In this document: positions 42,019-50,995 of the stretch, one piece after another
Layout: every line of letters starts with the position of its first letter
How positions within the stretch are numbered: position 1 is the stretch's first letter
DNA from: Actinomycetospora sp. TBRC 11914
GTDB lineage: Bacteria > Actinomycetota > Actinomycetes > Mycobacteriales > Pseudonocardiaceae
Length of the DNA stretch: 64,000 nt
Reading direction: 5' to 3'
Assembly: GCF_012933465.1 (NCBI RefSeq)
Contig: NZ_JABBND010000019.1
Location: forward strand, 1 to 64,000
Made by a program: the position numbers and the translations under genes
Notes under the pieces: model-generated
What the model was told of the DNA's origin: nothing
The model's database searches: none
The model's input: only the letters and a program-made list of their open reading frames with translations

Positions 42019-43773
42019 TTACACGCGCTTCTGGTCGAAGTCGGCCTTGCGGCCGGTGCCGTACTTGCGCAGCGCGCCCTCGGGGCCGCTGGCGTTGGGT
42101 CGGATGAAGATCCAGTTCTGCCACGCGGTGAGCCGCCCGAAGATCCTGGTCTCCATGGTCTCGGGTCCGACGAACCGGTGGTTGGCCTCCATCCCGGTCA
42201 GCGCGTCCGGGGACAGCGACGCTCGCTCCTCGAGCAGGATGCGGATCTCGTCGGTCCAGTCGATGTCGTCCGGGGCGTCGGTGACCAGGCCGAGGTCGTC
42301 GGCGTCGCCGCCGGTCAGCTCCTCGCCGCGCCGCGCCCGAATCGTCTCGAGCGCTCCGCCTTCGCCGTCGTCGCCGTAGAAGCGGGAGCCGAGCCGGGTC
42401 AGGCCGTTGCCCATCGGGAAGGTGCCGAACTGGGCGTCGGTGACGACGACGACCGCCGGCTCCTCCGCCGCGGCGCCGCTGGGCAGCGTGGCGTCCTCGT
42501 CCTCCTCGAAGGTGCCCTCGAGCATGTACTGCCGGTCGCAGGCCAGCGCGAGCTCCAGGAACGGCCCGGCGAAGCAGCTGCCGGGCTCGATCAGCGCGAT
42601 GAGGCTGCGGCTGGTGACGTCGAGGCGCTTGAGGACCCGCCGGAGGTAGCGCGTGGTCTCGGCGACCAGCCAGTCGTCCTGGTGCCCGGCGAGCAGCCGG
42701 TCCGCGGCCAGGGCGTGCTCCGTCGAGCCCTCGGTGAGCAGCAGCCAGGTGCCGATCTCGAGCTCGTTGGTGCGCAGCCGCAGGATCGCGTCGTCGAGCT
42801 CCCGGACGATCGCCAGCAGCGGATGCGCGGCCCCCTGGTCGTGCAGCGCCGCCGGGTCGTCGGTCATCTCGGGCACGGCGACGACGACGGTGGCCGTGCG
42901 CGCCTCGCGGTCGAGGGTCACGCGCACGTGGTCGTAGGTGAGGGCACCGTCAGCCTCGGTGCGCTGCAGCGGCGGCAGGGAGATGCCCTGCGCGTCGGCC
43001 GGCCTGGTGGATGCCCCGGCCGCCTCCGCCGCGCGCTCCGCCACGACGCGGTCCCACTCCCGACGCGGCACGGCCTCGTCGACGAGCTTCCACTCGACGG
43101 CCTTGCGCCCGCCGAAGCCCTCGGAGCGCGTCGCGAAGACGTCGGCGCGGTCCTTGCGCACCCGGCGCTTGTCGATCACCCGCGTGAGCCCGCCGGTGCC
43201 CGGCAGCACACCCAGCAGCGGCACCTCGGGGAGGCTCACCGCGGACGACCGGTCGTCGACGAGCAGGATGCGGTCGCACGCCAGGGCCATCTCGTAGCCG
43301 CCGCCGGCCGCGGTGCCGTTGAGCGCGGCGATCCAGGTCTGGCCCGCGTCGGTCATGTCCTCGATGCCGTTGCGGGTCTCGTTGGTGAACTTGCAGAAGT
43401 TCACCTTCCACGGGTGGCTCGACCCGGCGAGCATCCGGATGTTCGCGCCCGCGCAGAAGTTCGTGTCCTTGCCGCTGGTCAGCACGACGCTGCGGACCTG
43501 CGGGTGCTCGAAGCGCAGCCGCTGGGTGAGGTCGTAGAGCTCGATGTCGACGCCGAGGTCGTACGAGTTCAGCTTCAGCTCGTAGCCGGGGACGATCCCG
43601 CCGTCCTCGGCCACGTCGAGGTACACCCACGCCGTCGGGCCGTCGACGGTGAACCGCCAGTGCCGGTAGCGCTCCGGGCCGGTGTCGAAGTCGACGTGCG
43701 GCACGGCCTCCGATCGGGCCGACTCCGCGGTGTCGGCCGCGACGTCGTTGACCGGCTCCTCCAGGACCGTCAC
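42019..43773 (-). CDS. boxC: Benzoyl-CoA-dihydrodiol lyase BoxC
   Basis: 584 residues, a double-length crotonase that hydrolyses and cleaves the BoxB epoxide product to 3,4-dehydroadipyl-CoA semialdehyde and formate. First crotonase half: SGKDTNFCAGANIRML (about 101-116) and ALNGTAAGGGYEMALACDRILL. Second half: LIEPGSCFAGPFLELALACDRQY (about 405-427). C-terminus GRLTAWQNWIFIRPNA is typical. GTG 43773 has AGGAGG seven bases upstream. First gene of the box operon; it shares an 88-bp divergent promoter region with the GNAT gene. Confidence 0.95.
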   Translation of the reverse strand: MTVLEEPVNDVAADTAESARSEAVPHVDFDTGPERYRHWRFTVDGPTAWVYLDVAEDGGIVPGYELKLNSYDLGVDIELYDLTQRLRFEHPQVRSVVLTSGKDTNFCAGANIRMLAGSSHPWKVNFCKFTNETRNGIEDMTDAGQTWIAALNGTAAGGGYEMALACDRILLVDDRSSAVSLPEVPLLGVLPGTGGLTRVIDKRRVRKDRADVFATRSEGFGGRKAVEWKLVDEAVPRREWDRVVAERAAEAAGASTRPADAQGISLPPLQRTEADGALTYDHVRVTLDREARTATVVVAVPEMTDDPAALHDQGAAHPLLAIVRELDDAILRLRTNELEIGTWLLLTEGSTEHALAADRLLAGHQDDWLVAETTRYLRRVLKRLDVTSRSLIALIEPGSCFAGPFLELALACDRQYMLEGTFEEDEDATLPSGAAAEEPAVVVVTDAQFGTFPMGNGLTRLGSRFYGDDGEGGALETIRARRGEELTGGDADDLGLVTDAPDDIDWTDEIRILLEERASLSPDALTGMEANHRFVGPETMETRIFGRLTAWQNWIFIRPNASGPEGALRKYGTGRKADFDQKRV

Positions 43774-43803
43774 CGTGAGACCTCCTCTTGTCGTCCGGCC
43801 CAC

Positions 43804-43809
43804 ATTCTA
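43804..43809 (-). promoter_or_regulatory. Candidate -10 element for the box operon
   Basis: On the minus strand TAGAAT lies about 30 bp before the boxC start, followed by a short leader with AGGAGG. A weak -35 candidate TTCCCC is 17 bp upstream. Predicted from sequence only. Confidence 0.4.
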
Positions 43810-43861
43810 CGAGACTATGACGACGAGGGGAAGAGCAGTAGACATTCGAGGAGGCCGCGCG

Positions 43862-44332
43862 GTGACCCAGCAGACGGACGACGCACCGGAGCTGACCTGG
43901 ACCGCGGAGCCCACCCCGACCTGGGACACGGACAAGGCGGCGGCCTTCTCCCCGGCGGGACCGACCGTGCACGGGCTCGGCACGCCGGCCGAGGGCGACG
44001 CGCTCGGTGACGCCTGGTGGCGCGCGGAGACCGGCGACGGCGAGGTCGCCGCGTTCGGCCGGCTCGACGACACCTGGGGCGACGCGGAGGTGCTGGTCGC
44101 CGTGGTGCCGGCCTTCCGCGGGCGGGGCGTGGGCGCCTGGGCGATGGACCGGCTCGCCGAGGAGGCCGCGGCCCGCTCGCTGAACTACGTCTACAACGTC
44201 GTCCCGGTCGGCCACCCCGACCGCGAGGCCGTCGCCGCGTGGCTCGCCGGCCAGGGCTTCGACGCCCGCGACACCGGGGAGCTCCGCCGCCGGGTCACCA
44301 CCCGCGCGGCGACGACGGCGCCCTCGCAGTAG
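43862..44332 (+). CDS. GNAT-family N-acetyltransferase
   Basis: About 156 residues. The acetyl-CoA-binding motif A is visible as VVPAFRGRGVGAWAMDRLAEEAAARSLN (residues about 81-108), with RGRGVG as the pyrophosphate loop, and a C-terminal VAAWLAGQGFDAR motif B. The first 35 residues are acidic and Pro/Thr-rich. GTG 43862 is preceded by GAGGAGG; an ATG at 43817 would add 15 residues. It is divergent from boxC, but no link to benzoate catabolism is evident. Substrate unknown. Confidence 0.8.
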   Translation: MTQQTDDAPELTWTAEPTPTWDTDKAAAFSPAGPTVHGLGTPAEGDALGDAWWRAETGDGEVAAFGRLDDTWGDAEVLVAVVPAFRGRGVGAWAMDRLAEEAAARSLNYVYNVVPVGHPDREAVAAWLAGQGFDARDTGELRRRVTTRAATTAPSQ

Positions 44333-44338
44333 CGCGGG

Positions 44339-44914
44339 TCAGCCCATCGTCTTCGCCCCGTCGAGGGCCTCCCGGACGATGTCGGCGTGCCCCGCGTGCT
44401 GGGCGGTCTCGGCGATGACGTGCAGCAGCACCCGGCGCACCGACCGCGAGGCGCCCGGCTCGAACCACGGCGCCTCGGGCAGCGGGTGGGAGACGTCGAG
44501 GTCGGCCTCGACGACGAACGCGTCGGTCGCGGCCGCCACCTGCGCGTAGTGGGCCAGCACCCCCTCGAGGGTCTCGTCGCCGACGAGGTTGAACTCGTCG
44601 TGCCGGATGTCGCCGTCGGCGAGGCGCTGCTGGATCACCGGGTCGTCCCAGTCGATCTCCCAGCCGGCGCCGCCCACCCCGGCGGAGTCGCCCTGCGCGA
44701 AGCGCAGCCACCCGGCCTCGGTGTCGGCGACGTGCTTGATCAGCCCCGCGACGTTGAGCACCGACACCGTGGTCCGGCGCGTCGCCTGCTCCTGGTCGAG
44801 CCCCTGCACCGTCTGCAGCAGGAACCCCCGGTGGACCCGCAGGGTCTCGACGATGTCCCGGCGCTCGCCGGTGAGCGAGTCGAGGTCGACGGTGGGGGTG
44901 TGGGTCGCGTTCAC
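44339..44914 (-). CDS. DinB/DUF664 family protein
   Basis: 191 residues, four-helix-bundle DinB-like fold. Metal-binding histidines are in LIKHVADTEAGWL and LLHVIAETAQHAGHADIVREAL, the DUF664 signatures. Members are often mycothiol- or bacillithiol-dependent S-transferases or of unknown function. GTG 44914 has GGGAGG six bases upstream. It is convergent with the GNAT gene with 6 bp between stops. It appears monocistronic. Confidence 0.85.
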   Translation of the reverse strand: MNATHTPTVDLDSLTGERRDIVETLRVHRGFLLQTVQGLDQEQATRRTTVSVLNVAGLIKHVADTEAGWLRFAQGDSAGVGGAGWEIDWDDPVIQQRLADGDIRHDEFNLVGDETLEGVLAHYAQVAAATDAFVVEADLDVSHPLPEAPWFEPGASRSVRRVLLHVIAETAQHAGHADIVREALDGAKTMG

Positions 44915-45012
44915 GGTGTCCTCCCTCGGTTCCTGCTGGTGAGGACCACGATAGGGAGGGAGGCGGTCAGCTACCGTCCTCATCGCCCACCGGGTTCCCG
45001 CGCGGCCGGCCG

Positions 45013-45121
45013 AGTGGACCCGTATGGCTCCCGGGGCAGCCATGGGCGCCCACTCGACACCGCGCCGCCCACCCAGTGGACCCACACGGCTCCCGGGGCA
45101 TCCATGGACGCCCACTCGACG
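45013..45121. repeat. Two tandem copies of a roughly 46-bp unit
   Basis: Copies at 45013-45058 and 45077-45121, each starting GTGGACCC and ending CGCCCACTCGAC with GGCTCCCGGGGCA in the middle; terminal GTGG/CCAC are inverted. Located in the 220-bp gap between the DinB-family start and the TetR stop. Non-coding. Confidence 0.65.
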
Positions 45122-45134
45122 CCCCGGACCGGGC

Positions 45135-45740
45135 TCAGCCCAACGCCGGCAGCAGCACCGCCGCCACCTGCTCCCCCAGCTCGCGCGGCGAGAGCGGACC
45201 CGCCGGGTCGTACCACTTGTAGACCCAGTTGGCCGCGCCCAGGCAGGTGTTGACGAACGCCTTGGGCGCCATCGGCAGCTCGCTCCCGGTCGCGGCGAGG
45301 TCCGCCAGGACGGCCTCGAGCACCACCGCCTCGTAGGCCCGGCGACGTTCGAGGATCGGCTCCGCGAGCTCGGGCGGCAGCTCCGACTCCTCCTCGAAGC
45401 AGATCTTCAGCAGGTCCTGGTGCTCGCACGTGTACGCGACCCGCTCGACGATCAGCCCGCGCACCGCATCCCGGGGCGACGACGCCGCCGCGACGATCTC
45501 CCGCGCGCCCGCCAGGCTCTCGTCCAGCACCTCCTCGTAGACCCGGACGAGCAGGTCCTGCTTGGTGCGCACGTAGTGGTACAGCGCGGGCTTCGAGAGG
45601 TCGACCCGGGTGGCGATGTCGTTCATCGAGGCGGCCCGGTAGCCGCGGCGGCTGAAGACCTCGACGGCCGCCGCGAGGATGCGACGACGCTGCTCCTCGG
45701 CCCGGCTCCCGGCGGCCGCACCTGCGTCCCGAGCGGCCAC
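45135..45740 (-). CDS. TetR-family transcriptional regulator of the adjacent acyl-CoA operon
   Basis: 201 residues. HTH at about 16-62: RRRILAAAVEVFSRRGY, ASMNDIATRVDLSKPALYHYV, TKQDLLVRVYEEV. The C-terminal domain includes GAANWVYKWYDPAGPLSPREL, a TetR ligand-domain ending shared with KstR2-like and related acyl-CoA-responsive repressors. GTG 45740 is preceded by AGGAAGGGG. It is divergent from the acyl-CoA dehydrogenase gene; a strong palindrome lies between them. Position and type parallel the mycobacterial regulator Rv2506 beside the leucine-degradation genes, as I recall that locus. Confidence 0.88.
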   Translation of the reverse strand: MAARDAGAAAGSRAEEQRRRILAAAVEVFSRRGYRAASMNDIATRVDLSKPALYHYVRTKQDLLVRVYEEVLDESLAGAREIVAAASSPRDAVRGLIVERVAYTCEHQDLLKICFEEESELPPELAEPILERRRAYEAVVLEAVLADLAATGSELPMAPKAFVNTCLGAANWVYKWYDPAGPLSPRELGEQVAAVLLPALG

Positions 45741-45802
45741 CGCAGCACCCCTTCCTCGACGTCGGACCCCGGTGTTGACGCCCGGCTGTGACTCAGCCTA
45801 CT

Positions 45803-45824
45803 TTCGTCCGACCGGTCGGTCGAA
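45803..45824. promoter_or_regulatory. Palindromic TetR operator
   Basis: 22-bp palindrome centred on CCGACCGGTCGG with outer TTCG/CGAA; only one symmetric base pair is mismatched. It lies 22 bp before the acyl-CoA dehydrogenase ATG and 62 bp before the TetR start, in the expected place to control both. Confidence 0.8.
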
Positions 45825-45846
45825 CATCAGGGAACCAGGAGAGCGC

Positions 45847-46998
45847 ATGGCCTTCGAGCTGGACGAGGTGCACGAGGACTTCCGGGCGAGCGTCCGGGCC
45901 TTCACCGACCAGCGCGTCCGTCCCGTGGTCGACGAGGCCGAACGGGCCGGGCACCCCCCGGAACGGCTGTGGAAGGAGATGGGCGACGCCGGCCTCCTGG
46001 GCCTGCTCACTCCCTCGGACCTCGGCGGCTCGGCCGGCGACGGCGGCGAGGCCACTGCGGTCACGGTGCTCGCGGAGGAGCTCTCCCGCGCCTGCGGCGG
46101 GATCGCGGTCAGCGCGCTGGTCAGCGCCTACATGGCCGCGCCGCACCTGGTCCGCAACGGCACCCCCGAGCAGCAGCAGCACTGGGTGCCCGCCCTCGCG
46201 GCGGGCACCGCGATCGCCGCCATCGCCGTCACCGAGCCGGGCGCGGGCTCCGACGTCGCGGGCATCACGACGAAGGCCCGCCACACCGACACCGGCTGGG
46301 TGATCGACGGCCGCAAGATGTTCATCACCAACGCCGGGCTCGCCGACGTGATCGTCGTCGGCGCCAAGACCTCCCCCGACGCCGGGCACCGCGGGATCAC
46401 CACGTTCGTCGTCCCCGCCGACACCCCGGGCCTGTCCCTCGGCGCGCCGCTGCAGAAGCTGGGCTGGCACTCCTCGGACACCCGCGAGGTGGTCCTGGAC
46501 GGCGTCACCGTCGGAGACGACGCCGTGCTCGGCGCCGTCGACCGCGGCTTCTACCAGATCATGGCCGCCTTCCAGCTCGAGCGGGTCGTGCTCGCCGCGA
46601 TGGGCATCGGCCACGCGGCCGAGGCGATCGCCCAGGTCACCGCGTACGTCCGCGACCGCGAGGTCGCCGGGGCGCCGCTGACCGGCCTCCAGACGATCCG
46701 GCACCGGATCGCCGCGATGGAGGTCGAGCTCGACGCGGCCCGGGCGATCACCTACCAGGCCGCCGACCGGCTGGACCGCGACCACCCCGAGGCCGCGCGC
46801 TCCGTCGCGGCCGCCAAGTACTTCGCCGCCAAGGCCGCCGCGTGGATCGTCGACGAGGCGCTCCAGCTCTTCGGCGGCGCCGGCTACCTCGAGGAGACGC
46901 CGATCGTGCGCCACCAGCGCGACGTCCGGATCCTGCGCATCGGCGGCGGCACGGACGAGATCCAGCTCGAGATCCTCTCGAAGCGGCTGATCCCGTGA
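45847..46998 (+). CDS. Acyl-CoA dehydrogenase, isovaleryl-CoA dehydrogenase-type catalytic base
   Basis: 383 residues, standard ACAD length. FAD/substrate motifs: AVTEPGAGSDV (127-137) and GRKMFITNA (155-163). The C-terminal position that holds the catalytic Glu in short/medium-chain enzymes is Gly here (RIGGGTDEI). A Glu occurs instead at 245 in FQLERVVLA, the helix position used by isovaleryl-CoA dehydrogenase. This supports a branched-chain substrate. ATG 45847 has AGGAG upstream. The stop overlaps the carboxyltransferase GTG. First gene of the TetR-controlled operon. Confidence 0.9.
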   Translation: MAFELDEVHEDFRASVRAFTDQRVRPVVDEAERAGHPPERLWKEMGDAGLLGLLTPSDLGGSAGDGGEATAVTVLAEELSRACGGIAVSALVSAYMAAPHLVRNGTPEQQQHWVPALAAGTAIAAIAVTEPGAGSDVAGITTKARHTDTGWVIDGRKMFITNAGLADVIVVGAKTSPDAGHRGITTFVVPADTPGLSLGAPLQKLGWHSSDTREVVLDGVTVGDDAVLGAVDRGFYQIMAAFQLERVVLAAMGIGHAAEAIAQVTAYVRDREVAGAPLTGLQTIRHRIAAMEVELDAARAITYQAADRLDRDHPEAARSVAAAKYFAAKAAAWIVDEALQLFGGAGYLEETPIVRHQRDVRILRIGGGTDEIQLEILSKRLIP

Positions 46999-48560
46999 CG
47001 GCGAACGGCACCCGTCCGCCGAGGGAGGTACCGGCGCCCAGCCCCCCTGGGGCGCCGGTGCCTCCCTCGGCGGACGACCTCCTGCGCGCCGCCGACGCGG
47101 CCCGGGCCGGGGGCGACACCAGCCGCTACCCGGGGACGCTCACGGCCCGGGAGCGCCTCGCCGTCCTGCTCGACGAGGGCAGCTTCGTCGAGGACGGGCT
47201 GCTGGCCGGGTCGCTGCCGGCCGACGGGGTGGTCACCGGGGTCGGCACCGTCGAGGGCCGGCCGGTCGCGGTGATCGCCCACGACTTCGGGGTCAAGGCC
47301 GGGTCCTGGGGCGAGCTGACCTGCGAGAAGCAGATCCGGATCCTCGAGCGGGCCGACCGTGACCTGCTGCCGGTCTTCTACCTCGTCGACTCCGCCGGCG
47401 GCCGGCTCACCGAGCAGATGGGCTTCTTCCCGGGACGCCGCGGCGCGAGCGCGATCTTCCGGCTCCAGGTCGCGCTGTCCGGCCGCGTCCCCCAGATCTG
47501 CTGCCTGCACGGCCCGTCGGCCGCGGGCGGGGCCTACATGCCGGCGTTCACCGACTGGGTCGGGATGGTCGAGGGTCGCGCGTCGATGTTCCTCGCGAGC
47601 CCGCGGGTGGCCGAGAAGGTCACCGGCGAGCGCACGACCGAGGAGGAGATGGGCGGCGCGCGCATGCACGCCGAGGTGTCCGGCTGCGGCGACGCCGTGT
47701 TCTCCCACGACTGGCAGGCCGTCGCCGCGGCCCGCCTGCTCTTCTCCTACCTGCCCGACGACTGGACCGGGCGGCCCGCGGTCGTCGCACCCGTCGAGCC
47801 CGAGGAGACCGACTGGACCGGCGTCATCCCCGACGACCCGGTGACCGGCTACGACGTCGTCGAGGTCATCGACCGGCTCGTCGACGCCGGCACGTTCTTC
47901 GAGGTCAAGCCGGACTGGGCGCCGGAGATCGTCGTCGGGCTGGCCCGGCTCGAGGGCCGCGTCGTCGGGATCGTCGCGAACCAGCCCGGCGCGAAGTCCG
48001 GCGCGATCCACGTCGACTCCGCCGACAAGGCCGCCCGGTTCGTCTCCTGGTGCGACGCCTTCAACGTCCCGCTGGTGTTCCTGCAGGACGTGCCCGGCTT
48101 CATGGTCGGCGTCGCGGTCGAGCGCCAGGGCATCATCCGCCACGGCGCGAAGCTGATCGCCGCGATGGCGTCGGCCGAGGTCCCGAAGTTCTCGGTGATC
48201 CTGCGCAAGGCCTACGCCGCCGGCTTCTACGCGATGTGCGCGCCGGGCTTCGAGCCGCGCGCCACCATCGCGCTGCCGAGCGCGTTCATCGGCGCGATGG
48301 GCCCGGAGGCGTCGGTCAACGCGGTGTACGCCCGCAAGATCGCCGACATCGCCGACGACGACGAGCGCGCGGCCTTCGTCGCCGCCCGCGTCGAGGAGCA
48401 CCGCGCCGAGATCAACCTGCTGCGGATGGCCTCCGAGCTCGTCGTCGACACCGTGGTGCCCGGCGAGGAACTGCGCGCCGAGCTCGCCGTCCGCCTGCGC
48501 CACGCGGAGCACTGGAGCCGCGGCGCGCCCCGTCGTCACCACCTCGTCAGCCCCGTCTGA
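46995..48560 (+). CDS. Acyl-CoA carboxylase carboxyltransferase (beta) subunit
   Basis: 521 residues with the two-part carboxyltransferase fold. First half: LVDSAGGRLTEQ, HGPSAAGGAYMPAFTDW, FLASPRVAEKVTGE. Second half: VVGIVANQPGAKSGAIHVDSADKAARF and QDVPGFMVG, then PSAFIGAMGPEASVNAVY. It transfers carboxyl from biotin to an acyl-CoA such as methylcrotonyl- or propionyl-CoA. Its biotin-carboxylase/BCCP partner is not in this window. GTG 46995 overlaps the upstream stop; the first 22 codons encode a Pro-rich stretch formed by a long hairpin. GTG 47058 is a credible alternative start after most of that hairpin. Confidence 0.85.
   Translation: MTANGTRPPREVPAPSPPGAPVPPSADDLLRAADAARAGGDTSRYPGTLTARERLAVLLDEGSFVEDGLLAGSLPADGVVTGVGTVEGRPVAVIAHDFGVKAGSWGELTCEKQIRILERADRDLLPVFYLVDSAGGRLTEQMGFFPGRRGASAIFRLQVALSGRVPQICCLHGPSAAGGAYMPAFTDWVGMVEGRASMFLASPRVAEKVTGERTTEEEMGGARMHAEVSGCGDAVFSHDWQAVAAARLLFSYLPDDWTGRPAVVAPVEPEETDWTGVIPDDPVTGYDVVEVIDRLVDAGTFFEVKPDWAPEIVVGLARLEGRVVGIVANQPGAKSGAIHVDSADKAARFVSWCDAFNVPLVFLQDVPGFMVGVAVERQGIIRHGAKLIAAMASAEVPKFSVILRKAYAAGFYAMCAPGFEPRATIALPSAFIGAMGPEASVNAVYARKIADIADDDERAAFVAARVEEHRAEINLLRMASELVVDTVVPGEELRAELAVRLRHAEHWSRGAPRRHHLVSPV
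47014..47075. repeat. Long hairpin at the 5' end of the carboxyltransferase gene
   Basis: 26-bp arms (47014-47039 and 47050-47075) with one G:U-compatible mismatch around a 10-nt C-rich loop. It lies within the annotated reading frame just after the ACAD-carboxylase overlap. It is unlike families A-C in sequence. Confidence 0.75.
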
Positions 48561-48603
48561 GCCAGCCCCGTCCGAGCCAGCCCCGTCCGAGCCAGCCCCG
48601 GTC
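48549..48603. repeat. 15-bp tandem repeat spanning the carboxyltransferase stop codon
   Basis: Three full copies and one partial copy of AGCCCCGTCYGAGCC at 48549, 48564, 48579 and 48594. In the first copy the variable triplet is TGA (the stop), in the others CGA. The rest of the 57-bp gap carries AAAGGAAG, the ribosome site of the next gene. Confidence 0.7.
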
Positions 48604-48617
48604 AAAGGAAGTCGATC

Positions 48618-50543
48618 ATGGATGATCGCGACACCCTCGGCGCCCTGATCTCGGCGCCCCTGCTCCCCCTGGACGCCGGGCACCGCTCGGCGCGCTACGC
48701 CGACGAGATCGCCGCCGCCCGCGCGCTGCACGACCGCGACCCCGACGACTACTGGGCCTGGGTCGCCGAGCAGCACCGGTGGCTCGCGCCGTACGACACC
48801 GTCCGCACCGGCGAGCTCGGCGACTTCCGCTACTTCGACGGCGGGCGCATCAACGTCGCCGACAACTGCGTCGACCGGTGGGCGGAGTCGACCCCGGACC
48901 GCCACGCGGTGGTCTGGGAGGGCGAGCCCGGCGACAGCCGCACGCTGACCTACGCCGAGCTCGCCGACGAGGTCTCCCGCCTCGGCGCCGGCCTCACCGC
49001 GCTCGGGGTGGAGAAGGGCGACGTCGTCGCGATCTACATGCCCAACCTCGTCGAGGCGTTCACCGCCATCCACGCCTGCAACCGCATCGGCGCGATCTAC
49101 ACCGTGCTCTTCTCCGGGTTCGGCCGCGACGCCGTGGCCTCCCGGTTGGCGGCGGCGCGGGCGAAGGTCGTCGTGGTCGCCGACGCGATCTACCGCCGCG
49201 GCAGGCCGGTGACGCTGCTGGAGACCCTCCGGGCCGCCCGCCCGGACACCCCGACGCTGCAGCACACCGTGGTGGTCGACCGCACCGGGGACGGCGTCCC
49301 GCTCACCGAGGGCGAGACCTCCTACCGCGAGCTCGTCGACGCCCACCCCGAGGGCAGCGAGGTCGTCGGGCTCGACGCCAACGAGCCGGCGTTCCTCATC
49401 TTCACCAGCGGCACCGAGTCGCGGCCGAAGGGCGTGGTGCACTCGGTCGGCGGGTTCCTGCTCGGGACCTGGGCGAACGCCCACTGGCAGGCCGCCCTGA
49501 CCGACGACGACGTGTACTGGGTGGCTGCCGACGTCGGGTGGCTGACGTTCCCGATCCAGGCCGTCATCGGCGGGCTGGCGAACGGCGCGACGATCGCCTG
49601 CTACGAGGGCGCGCTCGACACGCCGGGCCCGTCGCGGTTCTACGACATCTGCGAGAAGCACGGCGTGACGAAGGTGCTGTGCGCCCCCACGGTGCTGCGG
49701 ATGCTGCGCAAGTTCGGCGACGACCTCGTCCGCGAGCACCCGCTGCCGGACCTCGAGCTGATCACGGTGCAGGGCGAGCCCCTCGACGGCGAGACGTTCA
49801 CGTGGGCGACGACGACGCTCGGCGTCCCGGTCGTCAACGCCTACGGCCAGACCGAGACCGGCTCCACGTGGACCTACCCCGTCGCCGGGGTGGACGACCT
49901 CAAGGCCGGGTCGGCGGGCACGACGCTGCCCGGGCACGCCTGCGAGGTCGTCGACGACGAAGGCCACCCGGTGCCGGCCGGGGTGAAGGGCAACCTCGTC
50001 ATGACCCGCCCGTTCCCGACGCTGGCGCGCACCGTCTGGGACGACCACGACCGCTACCTGTCGACCTACTTCTCCCGCTTCCCCGGGAAGTACGCCACGA
50101 ACGACGAGGCCGTGGTCGACCACGACGGGCACCTGTGGGTCCTGGGACGGGCCGACGACGTCATCAACGTCGCCGCGCACCGGCTCTCGACGATGGAGAT
50201 CGAGGCCGTGGTGGGATCGCACCCGCGGGTGATGGAGGCTGCGGTCGTCGGGGTCCCCGACGAGACGAAGGGGACGGTGCCGGTGGCGTTCGTGACGGTG
50301 TCGGCGGGTTCCGCGGACGGCGTGCCCGACGAGGTGAAGAAGCTGGTGGGCGACACCATCGGCGGCATCGCCCGGCCCGACCGCGTCATCGTCACGGCCG
50401 CGATGCCCAAGACCCGCACCGGCAAGATCATGCGCCGGCTGATGCGCGAGGTGCTGCTGCACGGCGAGGCCCGCAGCGACACCAGCGCGCTCGAGGACCC
50501 GTCGTCGCTGGACGTGGTGGCCGCGGCGGTGCGGACGGCGTGA
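48618..50543 (+). CDS. Acyl-CoA synthetase, acetyl/propionyl/acetoacetyl-CoA synthetase-like
   Basis: 641 residues with an ACAS-type N-terminal extension ([18 protein letters not shown]) and large ANL domain. P-loop [17 protein letters not shown] is a TSGTES variant. [37 protein letters not shown], and catalytic Lys in [11 protein letters not shown] follow. Family members activate acetate, propionate, acetoacetate or similar short acids. In an operon with leucine-type genes an acetoacetyl-CoA or branched-acid synthetase role would fit, but this is inferred. ATG 48618 with AAAGGAAG upstream. The stop overlaps the MaoC start. Confidence 0.85.
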   Translation: MDDRDTLGALISAPLLPLDAGHRSARYADEIAAARALHDRDPDDYWAWVAEQHRWLAPYDTVRTGELGDFRYFDGGRINVADNCVDRWAESTPDRHAVVWEGEPGDSRTLTYAELADEVSRLGAGLTALGVEKGDVVAIYMPNLVEAFTAIHACNRIGAIYTVLFSGFGRDAVASRLAAARAKVVVVADAIYRRGRPVTLLETLRAARPDTPTLQHTVVVDRTGDGVPLTEGETSYRELVDAHPEGSEVVGLDANEPAFLIFTSGTESRPKGVVHSVGGFLLGTWANAHWQAALTDDDVYWVAADVGWLTFPIQAVIGGLANGATIACYEGALDTPGPSRFYDICEKHGVTKVLCAPTVLRMLRKFGDDLVREHPLPDLELITVQGEPLDGETFTWATTTLGVPVVNAYGQTETGSTWTYPVAGVDDLKAGSAGTTLPGHACEVVDDEGHPVPAGVKGNLVMTRPFPTLARTVWDDHDRYLSTYFSRFPGKYATNDEAVVDHDGHLWVLGRADDVINVAAHRLSTMEIEAVVGSHPRVMEAAVVGVPDETKGTVPVAFVTVSAGSADGVPDEVKKLVGDTIGGIARPDRVIVTAAMPKTRTGKIMRRLMREVLLHGEARSDTSALEDPSSLDVVAAAVRTA

Positions 50544-50995
50544 GCGGACTGTGGTTCGAGGACCTCACCGAGGGCCTCGTCGTCGAGCACGCCACCCGGC
50601 GCACGGTCACCGAGACCGACAACGTCCTGTTCACCACGATGACGATGAACCCGGCGCCGCTGCACCTCGACCACGACTACGCGTCGCGCACCGAGTTCGG
50701 GCGCCCGCTGGTCAACAGCATGTTCACGCTCGCGCTGGTCGTCGGGCTCAGCGTGCCCGAGCTGACGCTGGGGACCATCGTCGCGCAGCTCGGGCTCACC
50801 GACTGCACCTTCCCCGCCCCGGTGTTCCACGGCGACACGATCCGGGTCGAGACCGAGGTGGTCGAGGCGCGGGAGTCGCGGTCGCGCCCGGACGCCGGGA
50901 TCGTGGTGTTCGCGCACCGCGCGCGCAACCAGCGGAACGACCTGGTCTGCTCCGTCCGGCGGACCGGCCTGATGCACCGGAGGCCCGCCTCGTGA
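50540..50995 (+). CDS. MaoC-family acyl-CoA dehydratase
   Basis: 151 residues, single hot-dog domain. The hydratase region is [16 protein letters not shown] (about 33-48): the His and following Asp are kept, while the usual catalytic Asp before Asn-Pro is not obvious, as in the mesaconyl-CoA/Rv2499c-like branch (from memory). [19 protein letters not shown] forms the hot-dog helix. In a leucine-type pathway it would hydrate methylglutaconyl-CoA. GTG start and stop both overlap neighbours (GTGA), showing tight operon coupling. Confidence 0.87.
   Translation: MSGLWFEDLTEGLVVEHATRRTVTETDNVLFTTMTMNPAPLHLDHDYASRTEFGRPLVNSMFTLALVVGLSVPELTLGTIVAQLGLTDCTFPAPVFHGDTIRVETEVVEARESRSRPDAGIVVFAHRARNQRNDLVCSVRRTGLMHRRPAS

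Noticed and set aside
46884-50462. 1,192-residue open frame on the minus strand across the acyl-CoA operon
   Set aside because: Antisense to well-supported carboxyltransferase and synthetase genes; no recognisable domain and His/Arg/Asp-rich composition typical of antisense frames in high-GC DNA.
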